Source: Bacteroidales bacterium (GTDB taxonomy: Bacteria > Bacteroidota > Bacteroidia > Bacteroidales > UBA3663). Taken from it: a DNA stretch of 42,156 bases. The DNA lies in contig JAILKE010000074.1 of the NCBI GenBank assembly GCA_024694125.1, forward strand, positions 1-42,156. The letters run 5' to 3'. This document shows positions 8,722 through 15,637 of the stretch, in pieces. The notes beneath the pieces were generated by a model. It was not told the DNA's origin, searched no databases, and saw nothing but the letters and a program-made list of their open reading frames with translations. The position numbers and the translations under genes are program-made. How positions within the stretch are numbered: position 1 is the stretch's first letter; each line of letters begins with the position of its first letter.

Positions 8722-8762
8722 TAAGTTATTAGTTATTAGTTGTTAGTTATTAAGTTAATAAT
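8722..8762 (+). repeat. TTAGTTATTAG short-word array in the gpmI leader
   Basis: The words GTTATTA and GTTGTTA repeat about five times in 41 bases, within the expected transcript leader of gpmI. Confidence 0.6.
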
Positions 8763-8878
8763 TTTTTAGCTTTCGGTTGTCGATGCTGCAGGCAGTCATT
8801 GCCCGATGCCAAAGGGCGGATTCTGGCAGTACCCGATGACGCCAGTCAAGGTAAATACAATCTAAATACGTTATAGTT

Positions 8879-10405
8879 ATGTCTAAGAAAGCACTTCTGC
8901 TCATCCTCGATGGTTGGGGATGCGGCGATGGTTCAAAATCAGATGCAATTGCAAGTACACCAACTCCTTATTGGGACTCACTCATTGCCAACTACCCACA
9001 CAGCCAGTTGCGCACTGATGGTCTGAACGTAGGTCTGCCCGAGGGCCAGATGGGTAACTCCGAGGTAGGTCACATGAACATCGGCGGTGGCCGTGTCGTA
9101 TATCAGGATTTGGTCAAGATCAATATGGCATGTGCTGACAACAGCATCATGCAGAATGCCGAGGTCAAGGCTGCCTTCGAGAATGCCAAGAAGGGCGGTG
9201 CTATCCACTTCATGGGTCTGACCTCTACCGGTGGCGTACACTCATCGCTCAACCACCTGTTGAAGCTCATCGACATTGCCAAGGCATACGGTCTGGAGGA
9301 CCGCACCTTCATCCACTGTTTCATGGATGGTCGTGACACCGATCCAAAGTCAGGTCTGGGCTTCGTCAAGACCGTCTGCGAGCACACCAAGGAGGTAGGT
9401 TGCGGCAAGGTCGTTTCTATCACTGGCCGATTCTACGCCATGGACCGTGACAAGCGTTGGGACCGAATCAAGGTTGCCTATGACCAGTTGGTAAACGGAG
9501 TAGGTGACAAGTTCAGCTGCATGGGCGAGGGCATCAAGGCTTCGTACGAGGCTGGCGTGACCGACGAGTTCATCAAGCCTATCGTCCGTGTCGATGACAA
9601 GGGCGAGGTGATGGGCACCATCAAGCCCAACGATACCGTCATCTTCTTCAACTACCGCAATGACCGCGCCAAGGAGATTACCTCGGTGCTGACCCAGGAG
9701 GATATGCCTGAGCAGGGCATGAAGAAGTTGCCACTCTACTTCTGCTGCATGACTCCATACGATGCCAAGTTCCAGGGCCTGCACATCCTCTTCCCTAAGG
9801 AGAACGTCGAGCAGACCCTCGGTGAGATCGTCAGCAATGCCGGCAAGAAGCAGCTCCGCATCGCCGAGACCGAGAAGTATGCCCACGTCACCTTCTTCTT
9901 CAATGGTGGCCGCGAGGCAGAGTACAACGGCGAGGACCGCATCCTGGTACCTTCACCCAAGGTTGCTACCTACGACCTGCAGCCCGAGATGTCGGCCCTG
10001 ATCGTCAAGGACAAGCTCGTTGACGCCATCAAGACCCAGCAGTACGACTTCATCGCCTGCAACTTTGCCAACGGCGACATGGTAGGCCACACCGGCATCT
10101 ACCCAGCCATCCAGAAGGCCGTCCAGACCATCGACGTATGCTGCCACGATGTGTGTGAGGCAGCCAAGGCCAATGGCTACGAGGTGCTCATCATCGCCGA
10201 TCACGGTAATGCAGACTACGCCATCAACCCAGACGGCACACCCAACACAGCCCACTCGCTCAACCCAGTTCCGTGCGTCTATATCTCGGACAACAAGGGC
10301 GTTGAGGTCAGCGCAGGTCAGTTGTGCGACGTTGCTCCAACCATCCTCAAGATCATGGGCATCGAGCAGCCAGCAGCCATGACCGGCAAGTGCCTCTTGA
10401 AGTAA
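8879..10405 (+). CDS. gpmI: 2,3-bisphosphoglycerate-independent phosphoglycerate mutase
   Basis: 508 residues of the alkaline-phosphatase superfamily; interconverts 3- and 2-phosphoglycerate in glycolysis with a phosphoserine intermediate and manganese. Metal ligand D11 (LLILDGWG) and the phosphorylated S61 (MGNSEVGH) are in place, followed by [12 protein letters not shown]. The second metal cluster is visible late in the protein ([12 protein letters not shown] and IADHGNAD). The length is typical. Codon choice differs from its neighbours, with many GTA, TCA and CCA codons, as in gdhA, which suggests high expression. A strong terminator follows. Confidence 0.97.
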   Translation: MSKKALLLILDGWGCGDGSKSDAIASTPTPYWDSLIANYPHSQLRTDGLNVGLPEGQMGNSEVGHMNIGGGRVVYQDLVKINMACADNSIMQNAEVKAAFENAKKGGAIHFMGLTSTGGVHSSLNHLLKLIDIAKAYGLEDRTFIHCFMDGRDTDPKSGLGFVKTVCEHTKEVGCGKVVSITGRFYAMDRDKRWDRIKVAYDQLVNGVGDKFSCMGEGIKASYEAGVTDEFIKPIVRVDDKGEVMGTIKPNDTVIFFNYRNDRAKEITSVLTQEDMPEQGMKKLPLYFCCMTPYDAKFQGLHILFPKENVEQTLGEIVSNAGKKQLRIAETEKYAHVTFFFNGGREAEYNGEDRILVPSPKVATYDLQPEMSALIVKDKLVDAIKTQQYDFIACNFANGDMVGHTGIYPAIQKAVQTIDVCCHDVCEAAKANGYEVLIIADHGNADYAINPDGTPNTAHSLNPVPCVYISDNKGVEVSAGQLCDVAPTILKIMGIEQPAAMTGKCLLK

Positions 10406-10413
10406 TCCATCAC

Positions 10414-10463
10414 AACCGAGTGGCCGCACCAATTCCATGGGGGTCACTCGGTTTGTTTTTTTG
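10414..10463 (+). terminator. Rho-independent terminator of gpmI
   Basis: AACCGAGTG (10414-10422) pairs with CACTCGGTT (10445-10453) over a 22-base loop, followed by TGTTTTTTTG. Confidence 0.8.
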
Positions 10464-10572
10464 TCCGATGGGCCGATGTCCGACATCAGGCTCAATGGCC
10501 AGCAGGGAACATCGTCCGACATACCCGATACATAAACTGGGGATGAAACCGTCTCCCATAATACTTACCATT

Positions 10573-10914
10573 ATGAAAAAAACACTTCTCACCCTCGCAG
10601 CCCTCATGCTGCTCTCCATGACAGCACCCGCTGTCCAGCCCGTACAGGCCAGTGTTGCCACGGTAACATCGACCGAAATGGATCCAGATTGCAGCACGGG
10701 AGCATCGCGCAAGAGCAAGACCGAGGATGCAGCCGAAGATACCGAGAAGGCTGCCAAGAAGGCCGCCAAGAAGACCGCCAAAGCTGCCAAGAAGGCTGCC
10801 AAAGCCACCAAGAAAGCTGCCAAGAAGGCAGGCAAGGCCACCAAGAAGGCAGCCAAGAAAGTAGGCAATGCTGCCAAGGAGGGATTTAACGACGTAAAGG
10901 ATGCCTTCGAATAA
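10573..10914 (+). CDS. Exported Lys/Ala-rich repeat protein
   Basis: 113 residues. The start MKKTLLTLAALMLLSMTAPA gives a clear signal peptide, with likely cleavage near Val-Gln-Ala around residue 26-30. After a short acidic stretch, roughly residues 56-100 are a repeat of Ala, Lys and Thr (units such as AAKKAAKK, TAKAAKK, ATKKAAKK, AGKATKK), ending in an acidic tail FNDVKDAFE. The repeat resembles the tail of histone H1-like proteins, but the signal peptide places it outside the cytoplasm, so a chromatin role is not supported. The helix would be strongly cationic. The frame is open upstream to 10324 but this ATG is chosen because it starts the signal peptide. It overlaps the next gene by 14 bases, so the two are probably translated together. 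Function unknown. Confidence 0.75.
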   Translation: MKKTLLTLAALMLLSMTAPAVQPVQASVATVTSTEMDPDCSTGASRKSKTEDAAEDTEKAAKKAAKKTAKAAKKAAKATKKAAKKAGKATKKAAKKVGNAAKEGFNDVKDAFE

Positions 10915-12091
10915 CCACCGACATACCCGCCGCACCCTGTTGCAGCACGCAGCCCTGACGCTGTGTGCCGCCGCCGTGTGCGTGCTGACATCATGCAGTG
11001 AGTACGACACCCACCACGAGGTGGGCAGCGACTTCGCGCCCTACAACTCGCTCGTGTCCGACTTCACCCACCCCGTCTTCGTGCAGTATCACGACGGCGA
11101 CGTGCGCGTGTGGGGACCCTACACCGACGATGTAGCCATCGAACGGCACGACGGCGCACGACTGTCGCTCACGGCACTGGCCGACAGCGTGGCACTCTTC
11201 GTCTATGGCAATGCCGTGGGCGACACCATCCAGCCGCTGCATGGCCAACTCACGGTATCGTCCGACCGCGACTTCGCCCTCTACCTCAACGGCCTCTACC
11301 TGCACTCCGCCTCCGGTCCTGCCGTGCAGATACACGCCCCGCAGGCCACCTGCTACCTCGTCCTGCCCGGCAGCAGCATCAATGTCCTGTCCGACTCACT
11401 TTGCAGCACGGACCAGACCGATAGGGAGCATGCCTGTATGTGGGTCGATGGTCTGTTGTACGTCGATGGAGCCGGCACGTTGACCCTGTCCAACCGCGCC
11501 CGTCCGTCGGACATAGCCACCGGCGACAGCCTGCCCAGCCACGCCCTGTGGACCAGTGGTCCGTTGCTCTGCAACTACGGCATCACGGCCAATGTCACCT
11601 CGCTCTACGGCTATGCCATACGTACTGCGGGCAGTGACGTGCAGCTCGTCAAGGGAACCTGGACCCTGCGTGCCGGGGCGGATACCCTGTCCGTGCTCTA
11701 TCACCTGCTGGCTGACTCACTCACCGTCACCCAGGCGCACCACGACAGCCTCGTCACCGTACGCCAGTCCCTCGCCAGCCAGTACGCCAGCAGCTACAGT
11801 GCCCTCACCTCGCTGCAGACCCAGGTGGACAGCCTCACCACAGCGCCATCGGACTCCATGACCCAGGCGCTCGACTCGCTCACCCTGCTCACCGACTCGC
11901 TCTCGGCAGCGCTCGCCGCCGCCGTCACGCAGTTGTCGGCCGATACCGTGCTGATTGACACCCTCACCGTCCAGACCGACTCGCTCTATCTGCACCGCGC
12001 CATCAGTACCGACGGGGGCGCCATCACGGTGGGCAGCAGTGCCACACTCAATATATATAATATAGGAGAGGAGGACGAAGAGGATGAATGA
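10901..12091 (+). CDS. Lipoprotein with Cthe_2159-like beta-helix domain
   Basis: 396 residues. N-terminal signal with lipobox LTSC, lipidated Cys at 32, so anchored to a membrane and probably outside the cytoplasm. Residues about 60-270 have short repeated strands typical of the Cthe_2159 carbohydrate-binding domain family (a right-handed beta-helix reported to bind pectic acid): DFALYLNGLYLHSASGPAVQ, CYLVLPGSSINVLSDS, LYVDGAGTLTLSN. Residues about 270-365 are rich in Asp, Ser, Leu and Thr with LxxQVDSLTT and LDSLTLLTDSL heptads, probably a coiled-coil insert. The end is very acidic (GEEDEEDE). It overlaps the Lys/Ala-rich protein gene, whose positive charge could complement this acidity; that is inference. 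Confidence 0.65.
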   Translation: MPSNNHRHTRRTLLQHAALTLCAAAVCVLTSCSEYDTHHEVGSDFAPYNSLVSDFTHPVFVQYHDGDVRVWGPYTDDVAIERHDGARLSLTALADSVALFVYGNAVGDTIQPLHGQLTVSSDRDFALYLNGLYLHSASGPAVQIHAPQATCYLVLPGSSINVLSDSLCSTDQTDREHACMWVDGLLYVDGAGTLTLSNRARPSDIATGDSLPSHALWTSGPLLCNYGITANVTSLYGYAIRTAGSDVQLVKGTWTLRAGADTLSVLYHLLADSLTVTQAHHDSLVTVRQSLASQYASSYSALTSLQTQVDSLTTAPSDSMTQALDSLTLLTDSLSAALAAAVTQLSADTVLIDTLTVQTDSLYLHRAISTDGGAITVGSSATLNIYNIGEEDEEDE

Positions 12092-12116
12092 TTGACAATG
12101 TGTCAGTCCAAAACCC

Positions 12117-12148
12117 GAAAAAGCCGCTAAACTGTCTGCTTTTTCGTC
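12117..12148 (+). terminator. Possible terminator of the lipoprotein gene
   Basis: GAAAAAGC (12117-12124) pairs with GCTTTTTC (12138-12145) over a 13-base loop. The T-run is inside the stem, so it may also act in the opposite direction. Confidence 0.4.
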
Positions 12149-12194
12149 CGATTTCGACCAAATGGTTACTTCCCTGGACCTTTGTTCAGTCTCA

Positions 12195-12250
12195 ATAATC
12201 GCCAAAATTGTAAGGATTTCAACCGAAATAAATACAATTTTGGCGATTAT
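12195..12250. repeat. 18-bp perfect inverted repeat
   Basis: ATAATCGCCAAAATTGTA (12195-12212) and its exact reverse complement (12233-12250) are separated by 20 bases. No T-rich tail follows on either strand, so it does not look like a standard terminator. Confidence 0.85.
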
Positions 12251-12386
12251 ACTGTATAAATACGTAGTAAAATGGATAAAAATGTAATAATTTCGGGATA
12301 CTTTTCTTACATTTTGCTAAAAAAAGTCGAAAAAAATGGCTTTTTTACAAATAAATAGCTTTTTTGATAATTTTTTGCAAAAAATA

Positions 12387-12418
12387 TTTGGTGGATTGAT
12401 TTCTTTTCTCTATCTTTG
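12387..12418 (+). promoter_or_regulatory. Promoter of gdhA
   Basis: TTTG (12387-12390) and TATCTTTG (12411-12418) with a 20-base spacer, a full match to the Bacteroidota consensus. Predicted leader of about 70 bases. Confidence 0.8.
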
Positions 12419-12495
12419 CACCGCGAAATAAAAAAAGTATAGTTTTATCTTTTTGTCAATTCCTTTTTATTAATCAATATCCAAACATTTCAATT

Positions 12496-13833
12496 ATGGA
12501 CGCAAAGAAAGTTTTGGAGAATCTGAAGCAGAGATTCCCTAACGAGCCAGAGTATCATCAGGCAGTAGAAGAGGTCCTCGGCACCATCGAGGAGGAGTAC
12601 AACAAGCACCCTGAGTTCGACAAGGTCAACCTTATCGAGCGTCTCTGCATCCCTGATCGTGTTTACCAGTTCCGTGTATCTTGGATGGACGACAATGGCA
12701 ACATCCAGACCAACATGGGCTACCGTATCCAGCACAACAATGCTATCGGCCCATACAAGGGAGGTATCCGTTTCCACAAGTCAGTTAACCTCGGTATCCT
12801 GAAGTTCCTCGCATTCGAGCAGACCTTCAAGAACTCACTCACCACACTGCCTATGGGTGGCGCTAAGGGTGGTTCAGACTTCTCTCCACGTGGCAAGTCA
12901 AGCGCTGAGGTTATGCGTTTCTGCCAGGCTTTCATGCTCGAGTTGACCCGTCACATCGGTCCTGACTGCGACGTTCCAGCAGGTGACATCGGCGTAGGTG
13001 GCCGTGAGGTAGGTTACATGTTTGGTGCTTACAAGAAGTACACCCGTCAGTATCAGGGCGTCCTCACCGGTAAGGGCATCGAGTTCGGTGGCTCACTCAT
13101 CCGTCCTGAGGCAACTGGCTACGGTACAGTATATTTCCTCCGCGCTATGCTCAAGACCAAGGGTATGGAGATCAAGGGCAAGAAGGTCCTCATCTCTGGT
13201 GCCGGCAACGTAGCACAGTATGCTGCTGAGAAGGTTCTCCAGCTGGGCGGTATCCCAATGACCATGTCTGATTCAGACGGCTATATCTACGATCCAGATG
13301 GTATCGATCGCGCTAAGCTCGACTACATCTTCGACCTGAAGCAGGTACAGCGTGGCCGTATCAAGGAGTATGTTGACCAGTATCCTAACGCTAAGTATGT
13401 AGCTGGCCAGAAGCCTTGGTTCGAGAAGGCTGACATCGCACTCCCTTGCGCTACCCAGAACGAGCTCAACGAGGAGCAGGCTAAGGCTCTCGTAGCTAAC
13501 GGCGTCATCGCAGTCTGCGAGGGTGCTAACATGCCTACCACTCCAGGTGCTATCAAGGTATTCCAGCAGGCCAAGATCCTCTACTCTCCAGGTAAGGCTT
13601 CTAACGCCGGTGGTGTATCAGTATCAGGTCTCGAGATGACCCAGAACTCAGAGCGTCTTGCTTGGACTGCCGAGGAGGTTGACGCTAAGTTGCTCTGGAT
13701 CATGGAGAATATCCACGAGAACTGCGTTAAGTACGGTACTGAGGCCGACGGTTATGTCAACTATGTAAAGGGTGCTAACGTAGCAGGCTTTATGAAGGTT
13801 GCCAAGGCCATGATGGCTCAGGGCGTATTCTAA
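12496..13833 (+). CDS. gdhA: Glutamate dehydrogenase (probably NADP-linked)
   Basis: 445 residues, hexameric type; reductively aminates 2-oxoglutarate with ammonium. Substrate-site and catalytic residues are visible: KGGIRFH near 88, PMGGAKGGSDF with catalytic K124, and PAGDIGVGGREVGYM with D164. A Rossmann segment starts near 230 (VLISGAGNVAQYAAEKV). Length and motifs match the anabolic bacterial GdhA group. Codon choice is very biased toward CGT, GCT, CTC, TCA and CCA, unlike most genes in the window, which fits very high expression. It has a consensus promoter and its own terminator, so it is monocistronic. Confidence 0.96.
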   Translation: MDAKKVLENLKQRFPNEPEYHQAVEEVLGTIEEEYNKHPEFDKVNLIERLCIPDRVYQFRVSWMDDNGNIQTNMGYRIQHNNAIGPYKGGIRFHKSVNLGILKFLAFEQTFKNSLTTLPMGGAKGGSDFSPRGKSSAEVMRFCQAFMLELTRHIGPDCDVPAGDIGVGGREVGYMFGAYKKYTRQYQGVLTGKGIEFGGSLIRPEATGYGTVYFLRAMLKTKGMEIKGKKVLISGAGNVAQYAAEKVLQLGGIPMTMSDSDGYIYDPDGIDRAKLDYIFDLKQVQRGRIKEYVDQYPNAKYVAGQKPWFEKADIALPCATQNELNEEQAKALVANGVIAVCEGANMPTTPGAIKVFQQAKILYSPGKASNAGGVSVSGLEMTQNSERLAWTAEEVDAKLLWIMENIHENCVKYGTEADGYVNYVKGANVAGFMKVAKAMMAQGVF

Positions 13834-13917
13834 ATTGATTGTCCTTATTATAACATAATCAATTCCAAACGTGGGTATATTTAGTCGATAACCAACCTAC
13901 TAAATATTACTCAACCA

Positions 13918-13953
13918 GCCGCTCCCAGTAATGGGGGCGGCTTTAATTTTTAT
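13918..13953 (+). terminator. Rho-independent terminator of gdhA
   Basis: GCCGCTCCC (13918-13926) pairs with GGGGGCGGC (13933-13941), one G-U pair, 6-base loop, followed by TTTAATTTTTAT. Confidence 0.85.
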
Positions 13954-13956
13954 CAA

Positions 13957-14019
13957 AAGGGACTCTTCCCTGCCCTCAAGGACCCACCCCAACCCTCCCT
14001 ATGAGGGAGGGAGAATTTT
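13957..14019 (+). repeat. CCCTCCC terminator-like cassette, copy 1
   Basis: Starts AAGGGACTCTTCCC, continues through CACCCCAACCCTCCCT and ends in a hairpin CCCTCCCT-ATG-AGGGAGGG followed by AGAATTTTA. A closely similar unit lies inverted at 25550-25618 and a looser one at 18734-18792. Confidence 0.8.
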
Positions 14020-14110
14020 ATATACAAATACTAGTTTGAATCATACTTATTGAGGGGTATTTATTGATATAGAGAGGGTATTGTCACATATTCCTCCGGC
14101 AGCCATCGGG

Positions 14111-14198
14111 TCGCGATTGCATAGCGGTTCGTGTACGATAGGGTAGGGATGACCAATCGCACACCAATCGCATTCCAATCGCACACCAATCGCACTCT
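14111..14198 (+). repeat. ACCAATCGCAC dispersed element, copy 1
   Basis: About 88 bases: CGCGATTGCAT, then GTGTACGAT, AGGGAT, and four tandem ACCAATCGCAC-type units. A second copy lies in inverse orientation at 35757-35841, with the same block order and clear similarity throughout. Confidence 0.85.
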
Positions 14199-14289
14199 CA
14201 ACGATACGATGGCGAGAGGGTTATTGTATTTTTCAAGAGGTTGAGAAGTTAGACGGTCATTTCGAAGTGAGGATACAATCATTTTAGGT

Positions 14290-14362
14290 CAAAATAGGGG
14301 CGAAAGAGGAGAGAAGTAAGAGAAAAATAGGGGAGAAATAAGGGGAAAATAGGGGAAATAGA
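14290..14362 (+). repeat. AAATAGGGG short-word array
   Basis: Low-complexity purine-rich tract with AAATAGGGG or AATAAGGGG repeated about five times, just upstream of the promoter of the PstS-like gene. Confidence 0.6.
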
Positions 14363-14417
14363 AGTCCTGAACAGTTGAAATACCATATATATGGTAGGTG
14401 ATTGCCACCGATGTGCG

Positions 14418-14449
14418 ATTGTACAGGCGGCGGGAAAGCCGTACCTTTG
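14418..14449 (+). promoter_or_regulatory. Promoter of the PstS-like/SusCD locus
   Basis: ATTG (14418-14421) and TACCTTTG (14442-14449) with a 20-base spacer. It is the only good promoter match seen upstream of this gene set. Confidence 0.65.
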
Positions 14450-14531
14450 CACCGTCAAAACAGAAGAAAATGTTTTGGCGGTGCTATTTTTTATTAATAG
14501 GGGACAAGGCCCCACAAAACTACTAAACGTT

Positions 14532-15464
14532 ATGGAAAGATTCACTATCGACAACCGTTCGAACGCCAGCAGCATCGCTGTACGCCAGTCATTACGCTAC
14601 TACACCACCGTGGCCATCATAGCCATCGTAGCTATGATGTGCGTCAGCTCGATGTGCCGTGCGCAGAGTCTGACCGTACGTACTCCAGCCTTCGCCCAGC
14701 CGCTGGTCGAGCAGTGGGCAGCTCTGTACAATGCCTCCCACGCCGCTGATGAGCAGGTTGCCGTGGCAGGCCGTAACCAGGAGGCCGACATCCAGATCAC
14801 CGTCAGCCGTCATCAGGCAGAGCAGTTAGGCCAGACCACTACCGTCTTTGGCCGATATGCCATCCTCCCCTTCGTCACTGCAGGCAGCGAGGCAGCACGC
14901 ACCTTCGGCAACAAACACCTGAGCAAGAGCCGCCTGGAGCATATCTACTTCGCACTCGATGACGAGGATGACGAGTTCGGCGACTATGCCGATGCCGCCA
15001 AGGGTATGTCCGTCTATTCGGGCAACAGCCAGGCATCGGTTGCCAACTCCTTTGCGGAGTTCTTCGGACAGGAGGCAGCCGCCTTCCGCGGCAAGCGCAT
15101 CCAGGGCGATGACCGTTTCGTCAACGTGGCAGTGAGCCGCGATGCCAAGGCGCTCTCGTTCAATGCGCTCTCCAACCTCTACGACCTCACCAGCCGCAAC
15201 CTGCGTGACAATATCCAACTGCTTGGTCTGGACGTGAGCCGTCGGTTGCAGAGCGCTCTCGAAGACAATGACCTGGATGCCGTGCTCAATGCGCTGGAGC
15301 AGGAGCAGGACGACGATGTAGCCATTGCCAATATCTCCCTCAGCTATGATGCTACCAATCCCCAGACCGTAGCCTTCATCTCGTGGGTACTGACCGAGGG
15401 CGTCAAGTACAATCACCAGTTCGGTCTGCTCAATGCTCCCGAGGCGCTCCAGGCTGTAAAGTAA
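14532..15464 (+). CDS. PstS-like periplasmic substrate-binding protein
   Basis: 310 residues with a long N-terminal region and a hydrophobic signal (about 23-45, ending CRAQ). The mature protein has the layout of a type II periplasmic binding protein of the PstS-like group: GRYAILPFVTAGSEAA (first-lobe hinge), LSKSRLEHIYF, then SGNSQASVANSFAEFFG and a C-terminal ISWVLTEGV. The anion ligand cannot be deduced. No ABC permease or ATPase gene is nearby; instead it precedes susC by 173 bases on the same strand. The frame is open upstream to 14391 but this ATG starts the signal-like region and sits after the promoter. Confidence 0.65.
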   Translation: MERFTIDNRSNASSIAVRQSLRYYTTVAIIAIVAMMCVSSMCRAQSLTVRTPAFAQPLVEQWAALYNASHAADEQVAVAGRNQEADIQITVSRHQAEQLGQTTTVFGRYAILPFVTAGSEAARTFGNKHLSKSRLEHIYFALDDEDDEFGDYADAAKGMSVYSGNSQASVANSFAEFFGQEAAAFRGKRIQGDDRFVNVAVSRDAKALSFNALSNLYDLTSRNLRDNIQLLGLDVSRRLQSALEDNDLDAVLNALEQEQDDDVAIANISLSYDATNPQTVAFISWVLTEGVKYNHQFGLLNAPEALQAVK

Positions 15465-15505
15465 GGAATGGAACCAATAAATAAGAAATAAAATCAAGAA
15501 TTAGA

Positions 15506-15613
15506 GAATTAAGAGAATAACCCATTCTTGAAATAATAAGAATCAGAGAGTGACCCACTCGTGAATGAAATCATTAGAATTAAGAGAATAAGCCATTCGC
15601 AATGAATTGATCA
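15506..15613 (+). repeat. Three tandem 34-37 bp imperfect direct repeats before susC
   Basis: Units at 15506-15539, 15540-15576 and 15577-15613, each beginning GAATTAAGAGAATAACCCATTC or a variant (GAATCAGAGAGTGACCCACTC in the second). The array ends 24 bases before the susC start. Confidence 0.75.
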
Positions 15614-15637
15614 GAATCGTTATTAAGTGTTACCAGT

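Larger units (their letters stand above)
8374..8878. other. Divergent intergenic region, ribD / gpmI
   Basis: A 505-base gap holding the FMN riboswitch and promoter of the rib operon on the minus strand and the gpmI promoter on the plus strand. Between 8540 and 8660 no further feature was recognised. 8722-8762 is an AT-rich array of TTAGTTATTAG words in the gpmI leader. Confidence 0.85.
12092..12495. other. Intergenic region upstream of gdhA
   Basis: A 404-base, AT-rich gap. It holds a possible terminator (12117-12145), a long perfect inverted repeat (12195-12250) and the gdhA promoter (12387-12418). The stretch 12260-12380 is very rich in A and T runs, with nothing recognisable. Confidence 0.8.
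13834..14531. other. Repeat-rich intergenic region between gdhA and the PstS-like gene
   Basis: A 698-base gap without a credible gene. In order: gdhA terminator, CCCTCCC cassette (13957-14019), ACCAATCGCAC element (14111-14198), an AAATAGGGG word array (14290-14362), and the promoter of the PstS-like gene (14418-14449). Confidence 0.85.

Noticed and set aside
10573-10914. Histone H1-like DNA-binding protein
   Set aside because: The Lys/Ala repeats resemble H1 tails, but a clear signal peptide argues for export.
14279-14575. 98-codon minus-strand frame before the PstS-like gene
   Set aside because: It spans the promoter and the AAATAGGGG array, whose translation gives the repetitive C-terminus.
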